Below, in pieces: positions 17,514 through 25,295 of a stretch of 64,000 nt of DNA. The stretch comes from Defluviitaleaceae bacterium (lineage in GTDB: Bacteria; Bacillota; Clostridia; Lachnospirales; WQUN01). The position numbers and the translations under genes were made by a program. Each line of letters opens with the position of its first letter. Position 1 is the first letter of the stretch. The DNA is taken from NCBI GenBank assembly GCA_009780315.1, contig WRAH01000001.1:1-64000 (forward strand), given 5' to 3'. The notes under the pieces are model-generated. The model worked only from the letters and a program-made list of their open reading frames with translations. It had not been told where the DNA came from and ran no database searches.

Positions 17514-18167
17514 TTATAATTTTCCAATGTTTTGCATTAGTTCTACACTATCAATCATGCGAATGGTTGGCACTGTGCTATTTAACGAACAAGTGTGGCA
17601 TACAACTTCGGTATTTTCAAATACTTTATGATAGTACACCCGCCCTTGCTCATTTGCGTCAAATACACTAAAAGAGGCTAGTGGTATATGCAGTCCTTTG
17701 CCCTCTAACTTAATTCGACTCTCTTTCTTTGTCCAAATCTCATAAAATCGAGTTAATTTATTGCCTGCGACTATGTAGCTGATTTCATCAGGTGAAAAGA
17801 ATCTCTCAGCGATTTTTAGATCCACAGGCTGCATAACTTCTATGTCGATTCCAACAGGGGCGTTGGACAGCGCGCAAGCAATATAGTTACCTGTGTGTGA
17901 AATGTTATAGAAGCATTTAGGAAAGGACGTTAAATGGGGTTTTCCAAATTGATTGGTTGAAAATTCAAGTTGATGATGATACAGTCCAAAGGCACGACTA
18001 ATTTCTAAGCGGGATAAGACATCACCTAATAAGCAATTTCGAGCATCTTGAAAGAAATGAAATTTTTTTATACGCACTTGCTTTTCTTTCGCAACGAGAG
18101 ATAAAAGCTCCGCAAATTTTTCATAAGGCAATTCGGGCATAATTTCAAGAATCACAACGTCTAACAT
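17514..18167 (-). CDS. Sfp-type 4'-phosphopantetheinyl transferase
   Basis: 217 aa. The family motifs are in order: FGKPHL, FYNISHTGNYIACALS, the Mg-binding VGIDIEVM (Asp/Glu pair) and FYEIWTKKESRIKLEGKGL. The enzyme moves phosphopantetheine from CoA to a serine of acyl- or peptidyl-carrier proteins. No carrier protein, polyketide or peptide synthetase gene is in the window, so the partner is elsewhere or it serves the housekeeping carrier protein. The start follows GTGAGA only weakly; it lies 3 nt after the upstream membrane-protein gene, so translation may be coupled. Confidence 0.9.
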   Translation of the reverse strand: MLDVVILEIMPELPYEKFAELLSLVAKEKQVRIKKFHFFQDARNCLLGDVLSRLEISRAFGLYHHQLEFSTNQFGKPHLTSFPKCFYNISHTGNYIACALSNAPVGIDIEVMQPVDLKIAERFFSPDEISYIVAGNKLTRFYEIWTKKESRIKLEGKGLHIPLASFSVFDANEQGRVYYHKVFENTEVVCHTCSLNSTVPTIRMIDSVELMQNIGKL

Positions 18168-18170
18168 TTC

Positions 18171-18521
18171 TCACAAAACTGTTTTATCGTTTTTTAATAA
18201 AAACCCAATAAGGGCAAGACCAATAAATGTGCAGACATATACCAGCGCGTGAGTGTAGCTTCTTATCCAATAGGTAGCGAACATGAAGCCTGCCCCGCCA
18301 GCGGCAATCAGCGGAAACAGAAAACGCTTTACCGCACGTTCTTCCCGTGCCTTGAACATAAAGCAAATGTAAATCGGCACAAGCATGGCAAAAAAGCTAA
18401 AATTATAAAAATCTGGCAGACTGAAAATAAAACCGCCGAACCAGCCATTGTTGCTTGCAAAAATAACTCCAAGCCAAAGGAAGCTAATGCCCACAGCCAT
18501 GACCATACTGTTGTTTGGCAC
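18171..18521 (-). CDS. Small integral membrane protein, unknown
   Basis: 116 aa from GTG 18521 (an ATG at 18506 is an alternative; neither has a strong ribosome site). Four hydrophobic segments: MVMAVGISFLWLGVIFA, NFSFFAMLVPIYICFMF, FLFPLIAAGGAGFMFATYW and ALVYVCTFIGLALIGFLL. A basic loop AREERAVKR follows the second. I recognise no family. It lies between the larC terminator and the PPTase and is probably transcribed with the latter. Confidence 0.65.
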   Translation of the reverse strand: MPNNSMVMAVGISFLWLGVIFASNNGWFGGFIFSLPDFYNFSFFAMLVPIYICFMFKAREERAVKRFLFPLIAAGGAGFMFATYWIRSYTHALVYVCTFIGLALIGFLLKNDKTVL

Positions 18522-18583
18522 ATTTGTGTTTTATGATGCTATTATGCTCCTTGAAAAGCTTAATTCTAAGAAACTACTAAACT

Positions 18584-18621
18584 AAAAGCGCGAGCTGGTA
18601 TCCCTTAGCCCGCGCTTTTTT
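18584..18621 (-). terminator. Bidirectional-looking terminator after larC
   Basis: AAAAGCGCGAGCT pairs with AGCCCGCGCTTTT around a 10-nt loop. In the minus direction the tail is TTTTAG; in the plus direction TTTTTTAT. Confidence 0.7.
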
Positions 18622-18633
18622 ATGTTTATTTTG

Positions 18634-19923
18634 TTAACTATACTTCATGATTTCTGCATGAACCTCTGCAATGGAAATGTTATTGTCATCAGCTATTTTA
18701 GCGATATCTTCATGCTCCAGCTTTGTCTTTTTTACACCATAACCACTGGAAGTTTTTATCCGTACCGAACCATATTTTGTTTTGACTTCCGAATGTTCTT
18801 TTTTCAAAGTGTATCGACGGCTTGCATATTCTCTAACACCAAGGGTTGATGTGTGTTTGAACATTAACTTTAACATTTTTTCTTTATCACCTATACGGCA
18901 CATACAAGTGAACAGCAACCCTGCACGGCCTTTTTTCATGCCTATGGGTGATGTATAAACATCTAATGCACCCTCTTGCATGAGTACCTTTTGTGCATAT
19001 GCTATGGCTTCGGCAGTCATGTCGTCAATATTACAAGCAAGTTCTACAACGTCCTCCAAATGGTTTTCAGATTCTCCGATGAATGCACGTACACAATTTG
19101 CCTTGGCAAAATCCTTTGTACCCATACCATAACCTATTTCGGAAATATTCATTTCCGGCAATGTGCGAAACTCACTTGCAAAATGCTTTAATATTGCCGC
19201 ACCTGTTGGCGTGCAAAGCTCACCTTTAATCATGGGGTCACTGTAAATTGGCACACCTTTCATGATAAATGCCGTGGCAGGGGCAGGCACGGGTAAAATA
19301 CCATGAGAGCATTTAACATGCCCACTGCCAACATTGACAGGAGATGCCACTATTTTTTCAGGGGCAAGTGCTTCCATTAACATGCATACGCCTGTAATGT
19401 CTGCCACAGCATCCATTTCCCCCACTTCGTGAAAATGAACTTGTGTCACAGGCACGCCATGGGCGTGACTTTCTGCCTCGGCAATAAGATTATAAATACT
19501 TAAAATGTTTTCTTTAACAACATCTGACACTGCCAAGTGGCTAATTAAATGCTTAATTTCATCAAAACTACCATGAGCATGTCCACTTTTATCATGGGTG
19601 TGAGCATGACTATGTGAATGCTCATGGTGGTGGTCGTGTTCGTGATGATGATGGTGATGTTCGTGGTCATGGCTATGGTCATGCCCATGATGCTCGTGAT
19701 GGTGGTCATGAGATTCTTCTTCACGCCCATTGACTTTAACGCGCACTTTTGTGCCTGTTATTCCGCATTTTACACTTTTTTCACGGCTAACAATAACATT
19801 CGGAATCCCTACATTGTTTAGTCTTTTGATAAAATCGTCTGGGTCTGTATGCAATTCTAACAATGCCGCCATAATCATATCTCCAGCCGCACCCATATTG
19901 CATTCAAAATATAATGTTTTCAA
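18634..19923 (-). CDS. larC: LarC, nickel insertion for the pincer cofactor
   Basis: 429 aa. LarC inserts Ni into pyridinium-3,5-bisthiocarboxylic acid mononucleotide, using CTP, to make the nickel-pincer cofactor of lactate racemase-type enzymes. Visible signatures are the N-terminal FECNMGAAGDMIMAALLEL, a roughly 45-residue His/Asp-rich segment (about residues 72-117) likely to hold nickel, VHFHEVGEMDAVADI, GELCTPTGAAIL, and the C-terminal CNIDDMTAEAIAY domain. Both halves are in one frame, unlike Lactiplantibacillus where larC is split and read by frameshifting. It directly follows larB. Confidence 0.95.
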   Translation of the reverse strand: MKTLYFECNMGAAGDMIMAALLELHTDPDDFIKRLNNVGIPNVIVSREKSVKCGITGTKVRVKVNGREEESHDHHHEHHGHDHSHDHEHHHHHHEHDHHHEHSHSHAHTHDKSGHAHGSFDEIKHLISHLAVSDVVKENILSIYNLIAEAESHAHGVPVTQVHFHEVGEMDAVADITGVCMLMEALAPEKIVASPVNVGSGHVKCSHGILPVPAPATAFIMKGVPIYSDPMIKGELCTPTGAAILKHFASEFRTLPEMNISEIGYGMGTKDFAKANCVRAFIGESENHLEDVVELACNIDDMTAEAIAYAQKVLMQEGALDVYTSPIGMKKGRAGLLFTCMCRIGDKEKMLKLMFKHTSTLGVREYASRRYTLKKEHSEVKTKYGSVRIKTSSGYGVKKTKLEHEDIAKIADDNNISIAEVHAEIMKYS

Positions 19924-20688
19924 TTAGCTCACACTCCTTCTGGGGTGGTTTATCATACTGGCAAGATATCCACCACCAAAACCATTGTCAATATTCATGG
20001 TACAAACACCGCTTGCACAGGAGTTTAACATGGTTAAAAGTGCTGAAAGCCCACCAAAGTTTGCGCCATATCCAATGCTTGTTGGTACAGCAATCACTGG
20101 ACAATCTGCAAGTCCACCCATTACACTTGGTAACGCGCCTTCCATGCCTGCCACAGCTACAATGGCCTGTGCTTGCATAACTATTTCAATTTTAGAAAGC
20201 AATCTGTGAAGCCCTGCAACACCAACGTCGTATAGACGAATCACCTCATTGCCTAAAGCTTCGGCAGTGAGTGCCGCCTCTTCTGCAACAGGCAAATCTG
20301 TTGTACCGCCAGTGGCCACTACTATTTTGCCAACACCATTGGGGGTAGGTATATCACCAACTATACCCACACGGGCAAGTTCATGATAGTTGATTTCATG
20401 GGTTTTTCCAACCACGTCAGCAGCCTCTTTTGACATTCTGGTTATCAAAATTGTCTTTTGATTTTTTGCCCTCATGGCAGATACGATTCCGCTGATTTGT
20501 TCAGGGGTTTTGCCTTCACCATAAATCACTTCTGCAATGCCTTGACGCAACTCGCGGTGATGGTCGATTCTGGCATATCCAAGGTCTTCATAAGGCTGCA
20601 AACGTAGTTTTAGCATGGCATCCTCTGGGGAAAGTGTCCCTTTTTTTACATCTCTTAAAATATCCAGCGATGGGTTTGTACTCATCAT
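19924..20688 (-). CDS. larB: LarB, carboxylase/hydrolase for pincer cofactor
   Basis: 254 aa. LarB carboxylates nicotinic acid adenine dinucleotide and releases AMP, giving the P2CMN precursor. The N-terminal helical region (SPEDAMLKLRLQPYEDLGYARID) is followed by a PurE-like core: EVIYGEGKTPEQI, VATGGTTDLPVAEEA, IVAVAGMEGALPSVMGGL, and GYGANFGGLSALLTMLNSC near the end. It overlaps larE by one base at 20688 and is one base away from larC, so all three are one transcript. Confidence 0.95.
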   Translation of the reverse strand: MMSTNPSLDILRDVKKGTLSPEDAMLKLRLQPYEDLGYARIDHHRELRQGIAEVIYGEGKTPEQISGIVSAMRAKNQKTILITRMSKEAADVVGKTHEINYHELARVGIVGDIPTPNGVGKIVVATGGTTDLPVAEEAALTAEALGNEVIRLYDVGVAGLHRLLSKIEIVMQAQAIVAVAGMEGALPSVMGGLADCPVIAVPTSIGYGANFGGLSALLTMLNSCASGVCTMNIDNGFGGGYLASMINHPRRSVS

Positions 20689-21431
20689 TATCTTGCCTCC
20701 ATATCAAATAAAATTATTGGAAAATGTGGTTTGATGGCATTTAAAATGGCTTCTCTTTTTTCTATTACATTTGAAATTTGATTTTGCGGAAATTGCAGAC
20801 GTGCGGCATCATGATATACGCGCACCCTAAAATCTGAAAATCCTAGTGAAAATAATGCATCTTCTGCCCCTTCAACTTTTTGAAGCAGTGCCGCCGTAAT
20901 GATTTGATTGGCTGGGATACGGGTTGCCAAACATGCATATGATGGTTTATCCCAAGTAAATAACCCTGCTTCTTTTGAAAGACGGCGAATTTCATCTTTA
21001 GTCAGCCCACATTCCCGCAAAGGTGAACGAACATGCATTTCTGCCAAAGCTTTCATGCCAGGGCGGTCATCTGCATCATCTGACGCATTTGTGCCGTCAA
21101 TGATTAGCGAATAGCCATCGGCTTTGGCACGCTCCACCAATGAGCCAAAGATTGCGCATTTACAGTGATAACAACGGTCAGGCGGATTGGCCAGTACTGT
21201 TTTATTTTCCATCACATCTAAATTTAAGACAGTCATATCTGCGCCAATGAGATTTGCCAGTTTTTTTGCTTCTTCAAACTCAAACTTAGGCTGAAATGCT
21301 GCCTGTACATAGTACGCCTTCACATCTGCACCATATCTTAGCCCTGCAAACAGTAAGTAAGACGAATCCACTCCGCCAGAAAACCCAATGGCAACCTTAG
21401 GATTTTCCTTGAAAAATTGTGCCAATGTCAA
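20688..21431 (-). CDS. larE: LarE, sulfur transferase for pincer cofactor
   Basis: 247 aa. LarE adenylates the carboxylates of P2CMN and swaps in sulfur. The PP-loop SGGVDSS is near residue 20, the cysteine cluster PPDRCYHCKC near 85, followed by DGTNASDDADDRPG and PSYACLATRIP. Whether it is the sacrificial-cysteine or the iron-sulfur type I cannot settle from reading. The likely start is TTG at 21431 with AAGGAG 10 nt upstream; out-of-frame ATGs lie between. The lactate racemase gene larA is not in the window. Confidence 0.93.
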   Translation of the reverse strand: MTLAQFFKENPKVAIGFSGGVDSSYLLFAGLRYGADVKAYYVQAAFQPKFEFEEAKKLANLIGADMTVLNLDVMENKTVLANPPDRCYHCKCAIFGSLVERAKADGYSLIIDGTNASDDADDRPGMKALAEMHVRSPLRECGLTKDEIRRLSKEAGLFTWDKPSYACLATRIPANQIITAALLQKVEGAEDALFSLGFSDFRVRVYHDAARLQFPQNQISNVIEKREAILNAIKPHFPIILFDMEAR

Positions 21432-21437
21432 AAAACA

Positions 21438-21551
21438 TCATCTCCTTTTCATCAAAAAAATAATGCCAAAAAGTACTTGCGCTCCTTCATGTAGCACAAG
21501 ATACCCTTTGGCATCATTAAAAATTTGTTTAACCTGTGAAATTTCGCACAT
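21438..21551 (-). CDS. Putative 37-aa ORF in the larE leader
   Basis: Reads MCEISQVKQI then FNDAKGYLVL, HEGAQVLFGI and IFLMKRR. The composition looks like a real protein, with an amphipathic start and a hydrophobic, then basic, end. Its TGA overlaps the larE ribosome site (AAGGAGATGA), an arrangement typical of translational coupling. No clear ribosome site precedes it; ATG 21557 or GTG 21566 would lengthen it by 2 or 5 residues. A terminator-like hairpin lies inside it. It could be a leader peptide, a genuine small protein or chance. I recognise no family. Confidence 0.4.
   Translation of the reverse strand: MCEISQVKQIFNDAKGYLVLHEGAQVLFGIIFLMKRR
21454..21512 (-). terminator. Attenuator-like terminator just upstream of larE
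   Basis: On the minus strand GCCAAA pairs with TTTGGC, and above it GTATCTTGTGCT pairs with AGCGCAAGTAC (one bulge, one G-U). The helix is followed by ATTATTTTTTT. It lies 20-80 nt before the larE start with no complete minus-strand gene that obviously needs it, so it could control read-through into larEBC. Translation of the overlapping 37-codon ORF would prevent it from folding. Confidence 0.6.
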
Positions 21552-21573
21552 CTTCATGACATGCACTAGCCAT

Positions 21574-21617
21574 ATTATGACATATACTTATCTCATTGTC
21601 TATAGGCACTTGCCTAT
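21574..21617 (-). promoter_or_regulatory. Candidate lar promoter with operator palindrome
   Basis: TAGACA (21602-21597) and CATAAT (21579-21574) on the minus strand are 17 nt apart. Directly upstream and touching the -35 is the dyad ATAGGC-AAGT-GCCTAT (21617-21602). A repressor bound there would block the promoter. The dyad contains the stop codon of the 48-aa upstream gene. Confidence 0.5.
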
Positions 21618-21760
21618 GCGGTAAACTCAACAGATTGGGGATTATGCGCCTTGCAATTTTGACGGGAAAAATACACACAACTCTGACACTCTGCTTTGGG
21701 GTGGCAATGATGTGATTGTGCGTTTGTAGGTTTTGGCTTGTATTTTTTACAATTCTGCAT
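21614..21760 (-). CDS. 48-aa Cys/His-rich small protein upstream of lar
   Basis: MQNCKKYKPKPTNAQSHHCH starts the protein; the rest holds ECQSCVYF and NCKAHN. Cysteines are at 4, 19, 25, 28 and 36 (C-x5-C-x2-C-x7-C for the last four) with His at 17, 18, 20 and 39, which suggests metal binding, possibly Zn or Ni. A clean AAGGAG lies 8 nt before the ATG, so translation is credible. Its stop lies about 180 nt from larE in the same orientation. I recognise no family; the link to nickel is inferred from position and composition only. Confidence 0.65.
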   Translation of the reverse strand: MQNCKKYKPKPTNAQSHHCHPKAECQSCVYFSRQNCKAHNPQSVEFTA

Positions 21761-21822
21761 TTTTATTTGCTCCTTAAAAATCATTTTACACATATTATCC
21801 CCATTTCTTTATATGTTATTAC

Positions 21823-21851
21823 TTGGACATAGACTTAGCACATGTTATAAT
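21823..21851 (+). promoter_or_regulatory. Promoter of the DUF624-epimerase gene
   Basis: TTGGAC (21823-21828) and TATAAT (21846-21851) with a 17-nt spacer, 21 nt upstream of the start codon. Confidence 0.65.
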
Positions 21852-21872
21852 GACAGGGTAAGGAGGTTTCAC

Positions 21873-23555
21873 ATGCGCGAATTTTTTAGCCTTGACGGGG
21901 CGTTTAATAAGTACGGCGGTTTTGTTGCTGACATGATTATTCTAAGCCTTATGTGGATTTTATTTAGCATTCCTATTATTACCATTGGTGCGGCAACGAC
22001 AGCCATGTTTTTTGTATCTACACGGCGTATTTCTAATCGTGAAGGCTATATTACAGGAGACTTTTGGGCTTCTTTTAAAGCAAACTTTAAACGTGCCACA
22101 CTGCTATGGCTGATGATTCTTGCCATTGGAGGAGTTTTAGTTTTTAACCTTCGTCATATCGACATTGTGGGTGATGGTATCGTGCGGATTATCATGCCAG
22201 CACAGGTGGTTTTTTTGATTGCGCTTACATTCATGACCATATATATTTTTCCAATAACCGCCCGCTTTGACATGAGTTTTGGACAAACATTAAAAAGTGC
22301 TTTTTTCATGGCAAATCGACACTTTTTAACTTCAATCATTTGTGCTGCTTTAATTTTGGCTGCAATTTTTGGAAGCCTTCTTATGCCCCCTGTCTTCTTT
22401 ATTGCACCAGGGGTTTATGCAATGCTTACGTCCTTTATGTTTATGCGTATTTTTAAAAAATATCGTCCAGAAATGGACCGAGACCCAGCACTTGAACTTG
22501 CAGAGATAGAAGCTGAAAGAGCCGAAGCCCGCCGCCGCGGGGGTATTTCAACTATAGAATCAGGAGGTCATATAATGTTAAAAACTTTAAGTATGAGAAA
22601 CAAAAATGGTATGGCGTTGACTGTCACAAATTTAGGATGCGCCATTATTTCATTGGTCATTCCTACTAAAGAAAAACCTACCGATGTAGTCCTTGGCTTT
22701 GACCATGCAGAAGATTACAAAAAACTTCACCCCTCTTTTGGCGTAGTATGCGGACGGGTTGCAAACCGTATTGGCAACGGAAAATTTCAACTTGAAGGCA
22801 AGACCTATCAACTTGAAATCAACCATGGTATTCATCATCTCCACGGCGGCACACAAGGGTTTGACAAAAAAGTATGGACAATTGAATCCGCACAGGACAA
22901 CAAAATTATTTTTACCCTAGAAAGCCCTGATGGTGACAGCGGATATCCTGCAAAATTACAAGCCCGTGTCACCTACACCCTGTCAGATGAAAATATTTTG
23001 CGGATTGATTACGCCGCAACTGCTGATGATACCACCATTTGCAATATGACAAATCACAGCTATTTCAATTTATGCGGACATGATACACCCAATATTTATG
23101 AGCAAACCATGCAAATCTTTTCTGACAAAATCACCGCAGTAGATGATGGGCTTATTCCCACAGGTGAATTGATGGACATAGCAGGTACACCCTTTGACTT
23201 CACAAGCCCAAAACCGCTTGGTAAAGATATTGAAGCCGCAGGCAAGATGAACGACACAGATGGTTACGACCACAACTATGTGCTTCGTCAATCGGGTACT
23301 GCCGCTATCGCCCATTCGCCTACGACGGGTATTACCATGACTGTTTCTACAAACAGCCCAGGTGTTCAGCTATATACAGCAAACTCTATAGACGGCACAC
23401 TTTCCGGCAAGGGCGTAACTTATCAAAAACATAGTGCGTTCTGCTTAGAAACACAATACTTCCCTGACGCTGTAAATAAGCCAAGTTTCCCTTCGCCCAT
23501 CATCAGAAAAGGCGAAACGCAACAAGCTTATACGGAATTTAAGTTTGAATGGTAA
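21873..23555 (+). CDS. DUF624 membrane domain fused to aldose 1-epimerase
   Basis: 560 aa as one open frame. Residues 1-215 are a YesL-like DUF624 protein: FNKYGGFVADMIILSLMWIL, then five TM segments and a charged tail. From residue 235 (ATG 22575) it is a complete galactose mutarotase: NLGCAIISLVIP, CGRVANRIGNGKF, NHGIHHLHGG, MTNHSYFNL with the catalytic His region, GYDHNYVL and an ETQYFPDA end with the catalytic Glu. AGGAGG lies 7 nt before ATG 22575, so the epimerase can also be started on its own. Lack of any stop between the two may mean a real fusion, or two genes that happen to be in phase. The first start has AAGGAGG 6 nt upstream. Confidence 0.85.
   Translation: MREFFSLDGAFNKYGGFVADMIILSLMWILFSIPIITIGAATTAMFFVSTRRISNREGYITGDFWASFKANFKRATLLWLMILAIGGVLVFNLRHIDIVGDGIVRIIMPAQVVFLIALTFMTIYIFPITARFDMSFGQTLKSAFFMANRHFLTSIICAALILAAIFGSLLMPPVFFIAPGVYAMLTSFMFMRIFKKYRPEMDRDPALELAEIEAERAEARRRGGISTIESGGHIMLKTLSMRNKNGMALTVTNLGCAIISLVIPTKEKPTDVVLGFDHAEDYKKLHPSFGVVCGRVANRIGNGKFQLEGKTYQLEINHGIHHLHGGTQGFDKKVWTIESAQDNKIIFTLESPDGDSGYPAKLQARVTYTLSDENILRIDYAATADDTTICNMTNHSYFNLCGHDTPNIYEQTMQIFSDKITAVDDGLIPTGELMDIAGTPFDFTSPKPLGKDIEAAGKMNDTDGYDHNYVLRQSGTAAIAHSPTTGITMTVSTNSPGVQLYTANSIDGTLSGKGVTYQKHSAFCLETQYFPDAVNKPSFPSPIIRKGETQQAYTEFKFEW
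22562..22577 (+). promoter_or_regulatory. Internal ribosome site for a free aldose epimerase
   Basis: AGGAGG (22562-22567), 7 nt, then ATG 22575, in frame inside the DUF624-epimerase ORF and exactly at the expected start of the epimerase domain (MLKTLSMRNKNG). Confidence 0.7.
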
Positions 23556-24424
23556 TGGATTTTTTACAAGATTTTGCATTGCGAAATAACACTATCATAG
23601 GGGCTTGCCATGCCGCACCATTAGACCCATCGCGACTAATGGCAAGCCCCTTTGTACCCTTTGTCACCCCTCATATTGAAAAGAGAATAAATCCTGCAAC
23701 CAGCTTAAAAAATGTGCAAAGTATCATTGTCATAGGTGTTCCCCCTACCCCAAGTCAACCCCATCATTCCGTACCTGACACTGAATCCCCCAAGGCGTAC
23801 CTATCGTCTTTGGGTGCTAATGCCGATTATCACTTTCATGTGAAAACTTTATTGCGCAACCTTGTTGACCCATTAAAGTCTATATACGGCGATTTTAAAT
23901 ACAAGCTTTTGGTAGATAGTTCTGGATTAGACGAGCGTACCCTCGCATATCGTGCAGGGTTAGGTTTTTTTGGGCGAAATGGGTTAATCATTTCTCAAAA
24001 ATTCGGCTCAAGATTTAATATTGGCTGTATGCTTACGAGTATTTCTCTGGACGATATCAGTACCAACATACCCAAAGTGCAACATTGCCCGCCACAATGC
24101 CGTCAATGTATTGAAGCGTGTCCAACCAATGCACTAGAAAAAGATTATCTAAGGGCTGAAAGATGTATTTCTTATTTAACACAAAAAGAAGAACTTACGC
24201 CGCAGGAATCAGTCCTTCTGCATAATCAACTATATGGTTGCGATATTTGTCAAAATGTATGTCCTTTTAATACCCCTGAAAAAACAGTTGCCATTCATCC
24301 AGAAGACTGGTTAGTTATGGATGAAGCCACATTAACAAAGCAATATGCTCATACTGCGATGATGTGGCGTGGTGCGACAATCTTGCATCGTAATGCAAAA
24401 ATTGCAAAAAAAAGCTTGACATAA
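23549..24424 (+). CDS. queG: Epoxyqueuosine reductase
   Basis: 291 aa. QueG reduces epoxyqueuosine in tRNA to queuosine using cobalamin and two 4Fe-4S clusters. Both ferredoxin-type motifs are present, CRQCIEACPTNAL and CDICQNVCPFNTPE, plus the upstream LVDSSGLDERTLAYRAGLGF active-site region (here quoted at 20 residues). It is shorter than the 379-aa E. coli protein because the C-terminal HEAT-like part is missing, as in other short Firmicute forms. It overlaps the epimerase stop by 7 nt; ATG 23555 is an alternative start. Confidence 0.9.
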   Translation: MVMDFLQDFALRNNTIIGACHAAPLDPSRLMASPFVPFVTPHIEKRINPATSLKNVQSIIVIGVPPTPSQPHHSVPDTESPKAYLSSLGANADYHFHVKTLLRNLVDPLKSIYGDFKYKLLVDSSGLDERTLAYRAGLGFFGRNGLIISQKFGSRFNIGCMLTSISLDDISTNIPKVQHCPPQCRQCIEACPTNALEKDYLRAERCISYLTQKEELTPQESVLLHNQLYGCDICQNVCPFNTPEKTVAIHPEDWLVMDEATLTKQYAHTAMMWRGATILHRNAKIAKKSLT

Positions 24425-24444
24425 CCTAACCTATCCATTAGAAT
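24416..24444 (+). promoter_or_regulatory. Promoter of tRNA-Leu
   Basis: TTGACA (24416-24421) and TAGAAT (24439-24444), 17-nt spacer, ending 9 nt before the tRNA. It overlaps the last codons of queG. Confidence 0.75.
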
Positions 24445-24453
24445 AATATCCGC

Positions 24454-24533
24454 GCCCGGTTGGCGGAATTGGCAGACGCACCAGATTTAGGTTCTGGCGG
24501 GAAACCGTGCAGGTTCAAGTCCTGTTCCGGGCA
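24454..24533 (+). tRNA. tRNA-Leu (anticodon UAG)
   Basis: Acceptor GCCCGG with CCGGGC, D-arm GGCGGAATTGGCAGACGC, anticodon stem CCAGA/TCTGG around TTTAGGT (anticodon TAG), a short type II variable arm (CGGGAAACCGT) and T-arm GCAGGTTCAAGTCCTGT. Position 7-66 is a U-U mismatch. CCA is not encoded. Confidence 0.95.
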
Positions 24534-24541
24534 TATCAAAA

Positions 24542-24577
24542 ATGAGCTTTCCAAGAAATTGGAAGGCTCATTTTTTT
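24542..24577 (+). terminator. Terminator after tRNA-Leu
   Basis: ATGAGC-T-TTCCAA / TTGGAA-G-GCTCAT around GAAA, followed by seven T. Confidence 0.9.
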
Positions 24578-24726
24578 ACTAAAATTTTCTACTCAAGAAG
24601 GATATGTATTACCCTCCATTGATTTTACAATCCTTTTATTTTTGGACATTTTCTTTAATATTTTATCAAAATAGATTTTGTACTGCAATAAGGTCAAAAT
24701 CAAGTTGCAGATTTTTTTCATTTATA

Positions 24727-24755
24727 TTGCTTCCAAGACATTTTCTACATATAAT
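24727..24755 (+). promoter_or_regulatory. Promoter of the 24795 gene and pgcA
   Basis: TTGCTT (24727-24732) and TATAAT (24750-24755), 17-nt spacer. Confidence 0.55.
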
Positions 24756-24794
24756 AGGTGTTGCAAGATTATATATCCAAAGAGGAGGCAAGTT

Positions 24795-25289
24795 ATGTTT
24801 GGACTTGGAATATGGGACATTGTAATTTTGGTGTCAATTATTTTGGTGTTGCTGGGTGTGGGGATTTACTTCCTAAACAGATGGGCAGGAAAACGCCAAG
24901 CACAGCAAAGTGATATGGTGGCACAGCACAAGCAAACCATGTCAATTTACATCATTGATAAGAAAAAAGATAAAATCACCAATGCAAATTTTCCAAAAGC
25001 AATTACAGACCAAATGCCGCGTATGAGTAAACTCATGAAAATGCCCTTGGTTAAAGCCAAAATAGGGCCACAAATCATGACGCTCATTGCAGATGCATCT
25101 GTTTTTGATGCCCTGCCTGTGAAAAAAACAGTAACGGTAGAGTTGGCTGGCGCGTACATCGTAAGCATGAAAGGGCAAAAAACAAAAATGGAAATGGAAG
25201 CCATGCGCAAAAACCGCCGAAAAGGTGCTTCCGAAGCCGAAGCCCCTAAAAAATGGCATGAAAACTTATTAGATAGATTTAGGAGGTAG
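24795..25289 (+). CDS. Membrane-anchored cytoplasmic protein, unknown
   Basis: 164 aa starting at ATG 24795 with AGAGGAGG 6 nt upstream. One N-terminal TM (about residues 8-28, IVILVSIILVLLGVGIYFL) and then a basic, mostly alpha/beta cytoplasmic domain with repeated Met and Lys (MPRMSKLMKMPLVKAKIGPQ) and the strand KKTVTVELAGAYIVSMKG. The end is basic (RKNRRKGASEAEAPKKW). I do not recognise the family. It lies 6 nt from pgcA and shares its transcript. Confidence 0.8.
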   Translation: MFGLGIWDIVILVSIILVLLGVGIYFLNRWAGKRQAQQSDMVAQHKQTMSIYIIDKKKDKITNANFPKAITDQMPRMSKLMKMPLVKAKIGPQIMTLIADASVFDALPVKKTVTVELAGAYIVSMKGQKTKMEMEAMRKNRRKGASEAEAPKKWHENLLDRFRR

Positions 25290-25295
25290 GGGAAA

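Noticed and set aside
19545-19821. ORFs with MTMTI- or MLMVVV-like repeats across larC
   Set aside because: Shadows of the His-rich codons (CAT/CAC) of larC.
21438-21551. CooT-type nickel protein (Met-Cys start)
   Set aside because: Only the first two residues agree; the rest does not fit the CooT pattern and the ORF is only 37 codons.
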